Assembly (NCBI RefSeq): GCF_008329985.2
Contig: NZ_CP038437.2
Coordinates: forward strand, 1,860,001-1,924,000
Reading direction: 5' to 3'
Origin: Halomonas binhaiensis
GTDB taxonomy: Bacteria; Pseudomonadota; Gammaproteobacteria; Pseudomonadales; Halomonadaceae
Length of the DNA: 64,000 bases
Shown here piece after piece: positions 10,896 through 20,531 of this stretch. Numbering within the stretch: the stretch's first letter is position 1; each line of letters opens with the position of its first letter. A program made the translations under genes and the position numbers. Below the pieces are notes generated by a model. It ran no database searches, had not been told where the DNA came from, and saw only the letters and a list, made by a program, of their open reading frames with translations.

Positions 10896-11645
10896 ATGGA
10901 ACGAACGTTTGACATAGAGTCGTTCATCAAGGCCCGCAAACAGACGCGAGTCGTCGGTGATCTCCTGCATGAACAGGCAACGGATTACCTCGATACGCTG
11001 GGGTTACTGATTCGCCCCCAGACGATCTTTGGCGAGTATCTTCAAGGTGCGCCACGAGGCAGTGGCAGAGAAGCCCAGCATGCTTTCAAGGAATTCAAGT
11101 CCCTGTTTGAAAACACTGCAGGGGCAGCTCCATTTCGACTGATCCAGGAACTGGATGTTCCTTTGGAAATCCTCAGTTCTACCCCCCAACTGTATCCCTA
11201 CGAATACGACGTGTCCCTGGCGGGACGTAACAAGCCTCTGCGCGTCACCAGTCCGGTGCGCTGGATCGTCGGTTTCAAGGGCTTCGAGCTACAACAGTTT
11301 CGCCAGATCATCAAAGACCCTAATCGCAGCACCGCCGAACTGTTCCGCTTTGTCGTGCATTACCTGATGCTCTTTTATTGCATCAATCGTGCACCAGGTC
11401 TGGGTCGTTTGCTGCTGGGGCTGCGTTTTCCCGTCAGTTTCGAGAAGCTGACGGATTTCGGTGACATGCCATTCTGTGTCATTGGTTCTCCGGTGACATC
11501 ACATCTTCCGGATGAAGGCCTGATCCTGCGAAGCACTGAGATTGCCGGTAACAACACTTTTGAAGAGCTGATTGACGAGGCGGACGTCGCCGAAATGGAA
11601 GACGCCGTCAAGGAACGCCTGATGAAGGCCATCGCCGCGATTTGA
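10896..11645 (+). CDS. Unrecognised 249-aa protein leading the tss operon
   Basis: I do not recognise this family. The protein is soluble, without signal peptide or membrane helix, begins MERTFDIESFIKARKQ and ends in an acidic helical region (EELIDEADVAEMEDAVKERLM). The centre is hydrophobic and Tyr/Phe-rich (FRFVVHYLMLFYCINR, residues about 150-165) and probably forms a folded core. It sits 54 bases before tssB, in the same orientation and with the same base composition, so it is likely a T6SS accessory or structural component of a subset of systems. It does not resemble any of the 13 core Tss proteins, Fha, PpkA, PppA or TagJ by eye. Confidence 0.75.
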   Translation: MERTFDIESFIKARKQTRVVGDLLHEQATDYLDTLGLLIRPQTIFGEYLQGAPRGSGREAQHAFKEFKSLFENTAGAAPFRLIQELDVPLEILSSTPQLYPYEYDVSLAGRNKPLRVTSPVRWIVGFKGFELQQFRQIIKDPNRSTAELFRFVVHYLMLFYCINRAPGLGRLLLGLRFPVSFEKLTDFGDMPFCVIGSPVTSHLPDEGLILRSTEIAGNNTFEELIDEADVAEMEDAVKERLMKAIAAI

Positions 11646-11699
11646 GGTCGTCGGCACTGAAGCGAACGAATCATATCAACGCATGAGGATATCGACGCC

Positions 11700-12230
11700 A
11701 TGGCGGAAAGGGATAGCACACAACACAAGCTGGGACGAATTCGCGCACCGCGTGTTCACATTACCTACGATGTGGAGATTGGCGATAGCCAGGAGCAGAA
11801 GGAGCTTCCCTTCGTGGCTGGCGTGGTGGGGGATTACACCGGTAATCCACTGAGCCCGCCTCCCAAGCTCAAGGATCGCAAGTTTGTTGCCATCGACCGT
11901 GACAATTTCAACAGCGTGTTGAAGGGGTTCAAGCCCCGCTTGGCTTATCGGGTCGACAATACGCTGTCGAAAGATGGTTCTCAATTGCCGGTAGAACTGA
12001 ACTTCAATGCACTGGAAGACTTTGAACCACAAAACGTGGTTAAACAGGTCGAACCGCTGCGCAAGCTGTTGGAAGTGCGTAACAAGCTGGCCGACCTGCG
12101 CAACAAGATGGGCGGCAACGACAAGCTGGAAGAACTGCTGATGGACGTGCTGCAAAACAGCGAGAAACTCAAGGCCCTGGGCGAAGAGTTTGGTCGCGAA
12201 CAAGCGGTACGCTCAGACGACGACAAGTAA
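11700..12230 (+). CDS. tssB: T6SS sheath small subunit TssB
   Basis: This 176-aa VipA-type protein forms the contractile sheath with TssC. The signature N-terminus RIRAPRVHITYDVEIGD is followed by VAGVVGDYTG, and the NALEDFEPQNVVKQVEPLRKLLEVRNKLADL helix mediates heterodimer formation. The C-terminal helix carries the usual ELLMDVLQN. It is 15 bases ahead of tssC. Length and motifs are fully standard. Confidence 0.97.
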   Translation: MAERDSTQHKLGRIRAPRVHITYDVEIGDSQEQKELPFVAGVVGDYTGNPLSPPPKLKDRKFVAIDRDNFNSVLKGFKPRLAYRVDNTLSKDGSQLPVELNFNALEDFEPQNVVKQVEPLRKLLEVRNKLADLRNKMGGNDKLEELLMDVLQNSEKLKALGEEFGREQAVRSDDDK

Positions 12231-12245
12231 CGGCGGAGTCACGAC

Positions 12246-13751
12246 ATGTCAGAGAAGAATACCGAAACCCAGGCAGCGGCGGCTCAGGACGTTCAGGAAA
12301 CGGTTTATGCGCCACAGTCGTCGCTGCTTGACAGCATCATTTCCGAAAGCCGAGTGGCTCGCTCGGAGACTGAGCGTAACCGCGCTCGTGACCTGATTGA
12401 GGAATTGGTGGCTCAGGTGCTGGAGGGAGAAGTTCTTCCCAGCAAAGACCTGATTGCCGTGCTTGATGCCCGCATCGCGGAAATCGACGCCATGCTCTCG
12501 GAGCAGATGAACGAGATCATGCATGCCAACGAGTTCCAGCAGCTCGAATCATCCTGGCGTGGTCTCAAGTATCTGGTTGACCAAAGTGAAACGGGCACCA
12601 ACATGAAGATTCAGGTGCTCAATGCGACCAAGAAAGATCTGGTTCGCGATATGAAGTCAGCTCCGGAATTTGATCAAAGTGCGCTGTTCAAGAAAGTGTA
12701 CGAAGAAGAGTATGGCACTTTCGGTGGTGCCCCCTTCGGTATGCTGATCGGTGATTATGAGTTTTCTCGTAGCCCCGAAGATATCTACCTGCTCGAGCAG
12801 ATATCTCACGTGGCAGCTGCTGCCCATGCTCCGTTCATCTCGGCGTCTTCCCCCGAACTGTTCGGCTGGGACTCCTTCACTGAAATGAGTGGGCCACGAG
12901 ACCTCTCCAAGATCTTCGATACGGTTGAATACGCCAAGTGGAAATCCTTCCGCAATTCGGAAGATGCTCGCTACGTAGGCCTGACCCTGCCCCATGTGCT
13001 TGGGCGTCTGCCGTACGGCCCAGACACTGATCCGGTTGAAGAATTCAACTTTGTCGAGAATGTCGATGGCCGTGAGCACAACAAGTATCTGTGGATGAAT
13101 GCCGCATATGCTCTGGGTGCACGGGTGACGGACGCTTTCTCCAACTATGGCTGGTGTGTGGCGATTCGTGGTGTCGAAGGCGGCGGCCTGGTCGAGGATC
13201 TGCCGACTCACACTTTCCAGACCGATGATGGAGAAGTGGCGCTCAAGTGTCCGACAGAGATCGCCATCACCGATCGCCGGGAGAAAGAACTGGCCGATCT
13301 TGGCTTCATTCCGTTGGTGCATTGCAAGGGTACCGATTATGCCGCCTTCTTCGGCGTGCAGTCTTCCCAGAAGCAGAAGCATTACAACACGGATGTGGCC
13401 AATGCCAATGCGCGTCTGTCGGCACAGCTGCAGTACATATTCGCCACTTCACGTATTGCCCATTACATGAAGGCCATCATGCGTGACAAGGTGGGCAGCT
13501 TTGCCTCGCGCACCAGTGTCGAGCGCTATCTCAATGACTGGTTATCCCAGTATGTACTACTTGATGATAACGCTAGCCAGGAGGCCAAGGCCCAGTTCCC
13601 GCTGCGTGAAGCGCGTGTGGAAGTGGCCGAGGTGCCGGGCAAGCCAGGTGTGTACAAGGCGGTGACTTTCTTGCGTCCTCACTATCAGCTTGATGAGTTG
13701 ACAGCGTCTCTGCGCCTGGTAGCAGAGCTTCCCCAGTCAACTCGCAATTGA
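12246..13751 (+). CDS. tssC: T6SS sheath large subunit TssC
   Basis: This 501-aa VipB-type sheath protein has typical segments: SSWRGLKYLVDQSETG, the GTFGGAPFGMLIGDYEF motif, and GLTLPHVLGRLPYG. The C-terminal part has DYAAFFGVQSSQKQKHYN and ends in LRPHYQLDELTASLRLVAELP, the canonical end of the family. GGAG lies seven bases upstream of the ATG. With TssB it polymerises in the cytoplasm around the Hcp tube, and contraction drives secretion. Confidence 0.98.
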   Translation: MSEKNTETQAAAAQDVQETVYAPQSSLLDSIISESRVARSETERNRARDLIEELVAQVLEGEVLPSKDLIAVLDARIAEIDAMLSEQMNEIMHANEFQQLESSWRGLKYLVDQSETGTNMKIQVLNATKKDLVRDMKSAPEFDQSALFKKVYEEEYGTFGGAPFGMLIGDYEFSRSPEDIYLLEQISHVAAAAHAPFISASSPELFGWDSFTEMSGPRDLSKIFDTVEYAKWKSFRNSEDARYVGLTLPHVLGRLPYGPDTDPVEEFNFVENVDGREHNKYLWMNAAYALGARVTDAFSNYGWCVAIRGVEGGGLVEDLPTHTFQTDDGEVALKCPTEIAITDRREKELADLGFIPLVHCKGTDYAAFFGVQSSQKQKHYNTDVANANARLSAQLQYIFATSRIAHYMKAIMRDKVGSFASRTSVERYLNDWLSQYVLLDDNASQEAKAQFPLREARVEVAEVPGKPGVYKAVTFLRPHYQLDELTASLRLVAELPQSTRN

Positions 13752-13866
13752 TCGCGGTTGATGCCGTTGAGTAGGGGCATCGTCGAGAGCTGAAGTTGTT
13801 GAGGGTCTGTGCCGACCGAGGGAGATAGCCTGAAGTCGGCCGTCATGGTTGATGAGGTAAGCCGCC

Positions 13867-14355
13867 GTGCAAGTCAAAGGCACAAGGATGTTCGTGCCCA
13901 CACTCTGGGATCGTCTACTTGATGACGAACCGCATCGCAGTGTGGAAGCCGTGGAAAGGCAATGGTGCTCACTCGAGGAGTACAAGGCCTCGATCGTGAG
14001 TGATCTGGAATCCTTGGTCAACACTCGTCGAGAGCTCCTGGCATCCCGATTGTCGGGATATCCACTGCTGCATGGTTCGTTGCTGGAGTTCGGTTTGCCT
14101 GACTTTCTTGGTCGGGGGCTGCACAGCAGTGAAGACCGTCAACTGATTCAGCGCCAACTCGAACATGCCATCGAAAGCAACGATTGTCGCTTTCGCAACG
14201 TGCGTGTCCGGCTGCTTGATCAGGACAACCAGGACCGTCTGTTGCGCTTTCGAGTGGATGCCTTGCTGGTACTGGTGGATGCCTCTCAGCAAGTCGCTTT
14301 TGATGCGGTGCTTCAAGCCGAAACCCAGAGTTATAAAGTACAGAATCTGACCTGA
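13867..14355 (+). CDS. tssE: T6SS baseplate protein TssE (gp25-like)
   Basis: This 162-aa gp25-like wedge protein starts the baseplate part of the operon. The motif PTLWDRLLDDEP at the N-terminus, ASRLSGYPLLHGSLLEFGLPDF in the middle and FRVDALLVL near the end are typical. The start is uncertain: GTG 13867 has GAGG nine bases upstream, while ATG 13888 has AAAGG six bases upstream and gives MFVPTLWDRLL. Its TGA overlaps the tssF ATG. A gap of 115 bases from tssC contains nothing recognisable. Confidence 0.93.
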   Translation: MQVKGTRMFVPTLWDRLLDDEPHRSVEAVERQWCSLEEYKASIVSDLESLVNTRRELLASRLSGYPLLHGSLLEFGLPDFLGRGLHSSEDRQLIQRQLEHAIESNDCRFRNVRVRLLDQDNQDRLLRFRVDALLVLVDASQQVAFDAVLQAETQSYKVQNLT

Positions 14356-16190
14356 TGCTAGACGAACTGCTGCCGTATTATGAAAAGGAACTTTCGCACC
14401 TGCGCTTTCTGGGCCAGGAGTTCGCGCGTGAGTATCCGAAAGTGGCTGCTCGTCTCCAGCTCGAAGAGGATGGATGTGCCGATCCGCACACCGAACGCCT
14501 GATCGAGGCGTTTGCCTTCCTGTCGGCTCGTGTCCACAAGAAGCTCGATGATGACCTGCCGGAAATCGTCGAGTCCTTTCTTGATGTGTTGTATCCCCAT
14601 TACCTGAGGCCCACGCCTTCGCTGTCGATTGCCCAGTTTGACCTTGGTGATCGGTCGACACTGGATTCACGCTACCGAGTGTCGCGGCATACAGAACTGT
14701 TTTCTCGCGCGGTCGGAGGCACGGCCTGCCGCTTCCGCACCTGCTACGACGTGAGTGTCTGGCCGATCAAGGTGGAACAGGCACGTTTCAACTTGCTGGA
14801 GCGTTCGGCCTTCAATGGACGTGACCGGGACAGCGTTGCGCGTCTGGACCTTGACCTGGCAAGCCTGGCAGGTCAGAGCGTCGGCCCCCTGGGTATTGAT
14901 AGCCTGCGCTTCTTCCTCGATGGGGAAGGGGCCTTGATGCATCCATTGCATGAACTGCTCTTCAATAACCTGTCACGGCTCAGTGTCAGCTTCCATGAAG
15001 GTAGCCAGCGCCGTGAAGTCAATCTGCCTCTCGATGCTATCCAGGCAGTAGGGTTTGGCGTGGATGAAGGGCTTATCGAGTATTCCGAACGTTCCTTCCT
15101 CGGTTATCGCCTGTTGCATGAGTACTTCATCTTCCCGGAGAAATTCATGTTCTTCGATATCCGGGGATTGGAGCGAGTGTTGGCGAGAGTCAAGGGCTCG
15201 GGCTTCCAGCTGCATTTTCATTTTGCGGACTATACCCAGAGTGAGCGCCTGGCACGCCTGGCTCAGAACCTCGGGCGCAATCATTTTCGTCTTGGCTGTA
15301 CCCCAGTGATCAACCTGTTCCAGCAATTGGCGGAGCCGATCAAGCTGACCCACACCCAGCATGAATACCCGGTGGTGGCCGATGTTCGTCATCCCTATGG
15401 GGTGGAAATCCTGTCCATCGACAGCGTCAAGAGGGTCAAGAAAACCGCTGAGCGCGATGTGGTGTCAGTGTGTCACCCATTCTTCGAACCACGTCGCCGG
15501 GATACCCAGCGCGGTGAGAGTTACTGGGTCGCCAGGCGAGTGCCTTCGGAACGCCGCCAGGATAATGGTACCGAGTTGCAACTGCGCCTGGTGGACCGAG
15601 AGCTGACCCGAGTCGATACCGCCAACGATGTGCTCAGTCTCAAGCTGACATGCAGTAACCGGGATCTGCCACAGCAGTTGGGCTTCGGGCAGCCGCAAGG
15701 CGATTTCACCCTGCCTCAGGAACAGGTCGTCAAGACCATTCGTTGCCTGCGCAAGCCGACCACCGCAGTGCGTCCCCCGCTGGGCAAGGGGCTGATATGG
15801 CGCTTGATTTCTCATCTGTCGCTCAATCACCTGTCGCTGGTATCCCGTGGCCGAGAAGCCTTGCTGGAAATCCTCTCGCTGTACAACTATCGCGACACGG
15901 AAGCAGCCCGTCGCCAGATCAATGGCATCGTGTCAATTGACAGCCAGCCAGCCATGACCCGAATCGGGCATCCTCGCCCGGCGTTCGTGCGTGGCCTGGG
16001 CATTACCCTGGAGCTCGACGAGCAGCAGTTCATCGGTAGCGGTATCTATCTATTTGGCATGGTGCTGGACCATTTCTTCGGACAGTACTGCTCCATCAAC
16101 AGTTTTACTCAACTCACCTTGCGTAGCCGCCAGCGTGAGAAGGATGTGGTGACATGGCCGCCCAGAACCGGCTCTCAGCCCCTGGTCTGA
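14355..16190 (+). CDS. tssF: T6SS baseplate protein TssF
   Basis: This 611-aa baseplate wedge component begins with the signature MLDELLPYYEKELSHLRFLGQEFAREYPKVA. It contains the family hallmarks DPHTERLIEAFAFLSARVHKKLDDD, YPHYLRPTPS and FRLGCTPVINLF. With TssG it forms the main baseplate wedge that docks on the TssK trimers. It overlaps tssE by one base and tssG by 37 bases. Confidence 0.97.
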   Translation: MLDELLPYYEKELSHLRFLGQEFAREYPKVAARLQLEEDGCADPHTERLIEAFAFLSARVHKKLDDDLPEIVESFLDVLYPHYLRPTPSLSIAQFDLGDRSTLDSRYRVSRHTELFSRAVGGTACRFRTCYDVSVWPIKVEQARFNLLERSAFNGRDRDSVARLDLDLASLAGQSVGPLGIDSLRFFLDGEGALMHPLHELLFNNLSRLSVSFHEGSQRREVNLPLDAIQAVGFGVDEGLIEYSERSFLGYRLLHEYFIFPEKFMFFDIRGLERVLARVKGSGFQLHFHFADYTQSERLARLAQNLGRNHFRLGCTPVINLFQQLAEPIKLTHTQHEYPVVADVRHPYGVEILSIDSVKRVKKTAERDVVSVCHPFFEPRRRDTQRGESYWVARRVPSERRQDNGTELQLRLVDRELTRVDTANDVLSLKLTCSNRDLPQQLGFGQPQGDFTLPQEQVVKTIRCLRKPTTAVRPPLGKGLIWRLISHLSLNHLSLVSRGREALLEILSLYNYRDTEAARRQINGIVSIDSQPAMTRIGHPRPAFVRGLGITLELDEQQFIGSGIYLFGMVLDHFFGQYCSINSFTQLTLRSRQREKDVVTWPPRTGSQPLV

Positions 16191-17233
16191 TCGATCGAGC
16201 TCGGGCTGAGCCATACCGGTTCGGCTTCTTCCAGCTCGTACGCTTGCTCAGGCTGCATTACAGCCATCAGGGGCGGCTTGACCCTGAGTCACGCCCCCAT
16301 GAGGATCCGCTGCGCTTTCGTACCAAGCTGTCGCTGGAGTTTCCGGCCAGTGAGATCAGTGACCTGACCTTTGAAAGTACCAAGCGTCTGTCACCCCTGG
16401 AGCAGCCACTGACCGAGGTCCAGGTCACCTTCATGGGCCTGATCGGGCCTTCGGGTGTTCTGCCACGGCCTTATACCGAGACGCTGATCGATCGCCACAT
16501 ACAGCTGCGTGACGATGCAGCTCATGCGTTTCTTGATCTGTTCTCACATCGCATGACAGCGCTGTTCTACCAAGCCTGGCAGAAATACCGCTTCTTCATC
16601 GAATACGAGCGCAAGGGTGAGGCTGACTTCGAACGTCAATTGCATGCACTGCTGGGCCTGACGGAGCGCTCCACGGCACTGCTGACTGATCGCCATGCCA
16701 AGGGTGAGGGAGAGGCGAACCTGCCCAGGGAGTTGTTTGGTTACTTTGCCGGTCTGCTCGGGCAACGTCCACGCAACACCCACAACCTGCAGGTGATGCT
16801 GGGCTTCTATTTTGGCGTGTCCTGCCAGGTACGTCCTTTCTCGGGGCGTTGGCTGGATATTCCCGAGCGTGAGCGCACATGCCTGGGCTCGCGCAATGCC
16901 CAGTTGGGGCAGTCGGCCGTGGCAGGCAATCGAGTGTGGGACTACCAGTCCTGTGTACGAATAGCGCTAGGGCCACTTCTCCGGGAGGATTTCCAGCGTT
17001 TTCAGCCAGGTTCTCCTGATTACGCTCAACTGGTGGAACTGATCCGCTTCTATCTCGGTGCTGAGCTGGATTTTGAAATTGAACTTGAACTCGAAGCTCG
17101 TGAAGTACCTGCGGCCCGCCTGGGCGGGAGCGATGGAGTGACGCTTGGTCGCATGGGCTGGCTGGGCAGTCAGGCGCGTACATGCAACGGTCATGCACTT
17201 TTCCAAATCCCCTTTAATGGAGCCACAACGTGA
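16154..17233 (+). CDS. tssG: T6SS baseplate protein TssG
   Basis: This 359-aa baseplate protein has the N-terminal PYRFGFFQLVRLLRLHY motif and the central FMGLIGPSGVLPRPYTE signature. The DLFSHRMTALFYQAWQKYRFFIEYE and LGFYFGVSCQVRPFSGRW segments are also characteristic. It partners TssF in the wedge. Its 5' end lies within the tssF 3' end, and its stop overlaps the GTG start of tssH, so coupling is tight. Confidence 0.97.
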   Translation: MAAQNRLSAPGLIDRARAEPYRFGFFQLVRLLRLHYSHQGRLDPESRPHEDPLRFRTKLSLEFPASEISDLTFESTKRLSPLEQPLTEVQVTFMGLIGPSGVLPRPYTETLIDRHIQLRDDAAHAFLDLFSHRMTALFYQAWQKYRFFIEYERKGEADFERQLHALLGLTERSTALLTDRHAKGEGEANLPRELFGYFAGLLGQRPRNTHNLQVMLGFYFGVSCQVRPFSGRWLDIPERERTCLGSRNAQLGQSAVAGNRVWDYQSCVRIALGPLLREDFQRFQPGSPDYAQLVELIRFYLGAELDFEIELELEAREVPAARLGGSDGVTLGRMGWLGSQARTCNGHALFQIPFNGATT

Positions 17234-19857
17234 GCCTCAAGACACTGTTTGCCAAGCTCAATGATGTCAGCCGCGGTGCCATGGAAGAGGCCGCTGGCCT
17301 GTGTCTGGCTAAACGTCAGTACGAAGTCGATGTCGAGCACCTGCTGCTCAAGCTGCTCGATGCTGATGACAACGATGTGCTGCGCATTGTCCGCCATTAT
17401 GAACTGGCCCTGGATCGGCTCGCCGATCAGCTTGATCAGGCACTGGAATCCTTCAAGACAGGCTGTACCCGCACTCCGGCGCTGTCACCGCATATCACTC
17501 GCCTGATAGAGCGGGCCTGGGTGATTGCTTCCATCGAGCAGGAAGTTTCATGCATTCGCAGCGGGCACCTGATGCTGGCCTTGCTGAGTGATCAGGAGTT
17601 GCGCCGGATTGTAGTGGAAAGTGCTCCTGAGCTGGAGCATCTGGATGCCGACGACCTGCGCCTGAACTTCAATGATCTGCTGTCAGCCAGCCCCGAGCAA
17701 CAGAGTGCTGGCCAGGCGAGCTCCACCACAGCGGGGAAGGAGGGGACAACGCGCCGCGGCGGCAAGACGCCGGCCCTGGATCAGTACACCATCGACCTGA
17801 CGGCCAATGCCCGGGAAAAACGCCTCGACCCCGTACTCGGCCGGGATGCTGAAGTTCGTCAGATGATCGACATTCTTACCCGTCGTCGCCAGAACAACCC
17901 GATTCTCACCGGAGAGGCCGGGGTCGGCAAGACAGCAGTGGTCGAGGCCCTGGCGCTGAAGATAGTTGCCGGAAATGTGCCCGATGCGCTGGCTAACGTC
18001 GAGCTGCGCACTCTGGACCTGGGCTTGCTGCAGGCCGGTGCCGGGGTGAAAGGGGAGTTCGAACAGCGTCTCAAGAATGTCATTGAAGAGGTCAAGCGCA
18101 GCCTGCACCCGATCATCCTGTTCATTGATGAAGCGCATACGCTGATCGGCAGTGGCGGGCAGGCAGGCCAGAACGATGCTGCCAACCTGCTCAAGCCAGC
18201 ACTGGCTCGGGGCGAGCTGCGTACCATCGCTGCCACGACCTGGGCGGAATACAAGAAGTACTTCGAAAAAGACGCCGCGCTGGCACGGCGCTTCCAGGTC
18301 ATCAAGGTCGATGAGCCGACAGAAGAGGTTGCCATTGATATGCTGCGCGGCCTGGCGGGGCGCATGCGTGATCACCATGGTGTGGAAATTCTCGATGATG
18401 CCGTGATCCAGGCAGTGCGCCTGTCCCATCGCTACATCACGGGTCGCCAGTTGCCGGACAAGGCGGTCAGTGTGCTGGATACTGCCTGTGCACGCGTGGC
18501 TCTGGGCCAGGCGGTAGCCCCGGCGGAGTTGGAAGATGCGCGTCAGCGCCTGAGTGACCTCGATGCCGAGCAGGCGGCGTTGTTGCATGAGCAGGAGCGC
18601 GGTGAAGACGGCCACGGCGCTCGCCTTGAAGAACTGGCAACCAAGCGTGCTGAACTGGTCGATACGATCGCCGACCTGGAACTGCGCTGGCAGCAGCAGC
18701 GCGATGGTGTGGCGGCGATTCGTGATGCAGAGAAAGCTCTGAGTGAGGCAGAAGACGAGGCGGCCCGTGAAGTCGCCCGCGAGAACCTGCTGAAGGCGCG
18801 TCATGCACTCGAGGATATCGTCGGTGACAGCCCCATGGTGCATCCCTGTGTCGATGGCAATGCCATTGGTTCAGTAGTGGCTGCCTGGACGGGGATTCCG
18901 CTGGGCAAGATGCAGCGTGACGAGATCGACACAGTACGGCGTCTGCCGGAGCTGCTGGGAGAGCGCGTCATTGGCCAGGACCATGCCCTGGTCGAGATCG
19001 GCAAGCGCATCAGCCTTTCCAGGGCCAAGCTCGAGGACCCCAACAAGCCCATCGGCGTCTTCTTGCTGCTCGGCCCCAGTGGTGTCGGCAAGACCGAGAG
19101 CGCCTTGGCGCTGGCCGACACTCTGTACGGCGGTGAACGTAATCTGATCACCATCAACATGTCCGAATACCAGGAAGCACATACCGTTTCCTCGCTCAAG
19201 GGCTCGCCGCCTGGTTATGTCGGCTATGGCGAAGGTGGTGTGCTGACCGAGGCTGTCCGGCGCAAACCCTACAGCGTAGTGCTGCTGGATGAGGTCGAGA
19301 AGGCACATCCAGATGTGCTTGAGCTGTTCTTTCAAGTGTTTGACAAGGGCGTCATGGAAGATGGCGAAGGACGCGAGATCGATTTTCGCAACTGCGTCAT
19401 CCTGCTGACTTCCAATGTTGGTACAGACTGGATCATGGAGCGTTGCCTGGGGGCCGAGTCTCTACCTGAGGCAGAGTCACTGGTAGAGGAAATGCGTGAT
19501 TCACTCAATGCCATCTTCAAGCCGGCCTTCCTCGGACGTCTCAAGATCGTGCCCTATTACCCTGTGCAGGGTGATGTGCTCACGCGAATCGTCAACCTCA
19601 AGCTGTCTCGCCTGCAACAGCGCTTCTCGCATAACCATGGGGCTCAACTCAGCTTCGAGGAATGTGTGGCGGAGCATATTGCCGAACGCTGCACCCAGAC
19701 CGATAGCGGCGCCCGCAGTATCGACCACCTGTTGACCGGCTCCTTGATGCCGCAACTGGCTGAACGGGTATTGGAGCGCATGGCGGAAGATACACCTATC
19801 GATAGCATCGAAGTGGGTGTCGACGAGCATAGCGACTTCACCTATCGCCTGATGTAG
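17230..19857 (+). CDS. tssH: T6SS sheath-recycling AAA+ ATPase TssH/ClpV
   Basis: This 875-aa Clp/Hsp100 ATPase disassembles contracted TssBC sheath. An N-terminal Clp_N-like domain (residues 1-150) is followed by nucleotide domain 1 with Walker A GEAGVGKT at residue 228 and Walker B ILFIDEAHTLIGSGG. A coiled-coil middle domain spans about 430-530, and domain 2 has Walker A GPSGVGKT at about 615. TWAEYKKYFEKD is typical of ClpV rather than ClpB. The start is GTG, overlapping tssG. Confidence 0.97.
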   Translation: MSLKTLFAKLNDVSRGAMEEAAGLCLAKRQYEVDVEHLLLKLLDADDNDVLRIVRHYELALDRLADQLDQALESFKTGCTRTPALSPHITRLIERAWVIASIEQEVSCIRSGHLMLALLSDQELRRIVVESAPELEHLDADDLRLNFNDLLSASPEQQSAGQASSTTAGKEGTTRRGGKTPALDQYTIDLTANAREKRLDPVLGRDAEVRQMIDILTRRRQNNPILTGEAGVGKTAVVEALALKIVAGNVPDALANVELRTLDLGLLQAGAGVKGEFEQRLKNVIEEVKRSLHPIILFIDEAHTLIGSGGQAGQNDAANLLKPALARGELRTIAATTWAEYKKYFEKDAALARRFQVIKVDEPTEEVAIDMLRGLAGRMRDHHGVEILDDAVIQAVRLSHRYITGRQLPDKAVSVLDTACARVALGQAVAPAELEDARQRLSDLDAEQAALLHEQERGEDGHGARLEELATKRAELVDTIADLELRWQQQRDGVAAIRDAEKALSEAEDEAAREVARENLLKARHALEDIVGDSPMVHPCVDGNAIGSVVAAWTGIPLGKMQRDEIDTVRRLPELLGERVIGQDHALVEIGKRISLSRAKLEDPNKPIGVFLLLGPSGVGKTESALALADTLYGGERNLITINMSEYQEAHTVSSLKGSPPGYVGYGEGGVLTEAVRRKPYSVVLLDEVEKAHPDVLELFFQVFDKGVMEDGEGREIDFRNCVILLTSNVGTDWIMERCLGAESLPEAESLVEEMRDSLNAIFKPAFLGRLKIVPYYPVQGDVLTRIVNLKLSRLQQRFSHNHGAQLSFEECVAEHIAERCTQTDSGARSIDHLLTGSLMPQLAERVLERMAEDTPIDSIEVGVDEHSDFTYRLM

Positions 19858-19867
19858 GAAAAGAAAA

Positions 19868-20485
19868 ATGACATCACGCAGGGAATCTTCAGCATTCATT
19901 CGCCATAAGGCCTGTATTCGCCATAGGGCTTGGCCACTAATCGTTGGGGGATTGGTGGTCACGGGCCTGCTCAGTGGTTGCGGTGTAGGGAGCCGTATCG
20001 GCAACCAGATGGACGGCACGGTCGGGGATGTGCTGTTCGGCAAGAACGAGCGTGTCATTGTCACGCTGGACGCCGACGAAAAGCTCAACCCGGATGCCGA
20101 GGGCAATCCGCTTTCCGTTGTCGTGCGTATCTATCAGCTTGACTCTTTGACGGCCTTCAACGCGGCTTCGGCAGACGAACTCTGGCGCAATGGCAAGGAC
20201 AGTCTGGGGGAGTCGCTGCTGGCCGAGCGTGAAACCGTCATGTTGCCAGGGAAACAGGTCACGGATAGCGCCCCAATGAATCCAGGCACCAAGTATGTCG
20301 GCGTGGCGGCTTTTTTCCGCCAGGTGCCGGACCAACGCTGGCGCCTGGTATTCAACGCTGCCGAGATGCGCAAGGACGGCATTCTGACATCGCCGGATGG
20401 GGTGGCCCTGCATCTGGCAAATGATTACATCGAACCTGCGGACGATGACAGCCTGGAGTTGCTCGTCGCGGATAACGACAGCTGA
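19868..20485 (+). CDS. tssJ: T6SS outer-membrane lipoprotein TssJ
   Basis: This 205-aa lipoprotein of the trans-envelope complex has a long basic N-region and then a hydrophobic stretch ending in the lipobox LLSGC. The mature domain has the transthyretin-like features VRIYQLDSLTAFNAAS and GTKYVGVAAFFRQVPDQRWR typical of TssJ. It anchors TssM to the outer membrane. The N-region contains an imperfect repeat, IRHKAC then IRHRAW, that lengthens the signal peptide; a downstream start is not obvious. Confidence 0.95.
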   Translation: MTSRRESSAFIRHKACIRHRAWPLIVGGLVVTGLLSGCGVGSRIGNQMDGTVGDVLFGKNERVIVTLDADEKLNPDAEGNPLSVVVRIYQLDSLTAFNAASADELWRNGKDSLGESLLAERETVMLPGKQVTDSAPMNPGTKYVGVAAFFRQVPDQRWRLVFNAAEMRKDGILTSPDGVALHLANDYIEPADDDSLELLVADNDS

Positions 20486-20531
20486 TGATGCTCTCGTCAC
20501 AAGCGGTGAGCGACCAGGAAGGAAGGGATCA

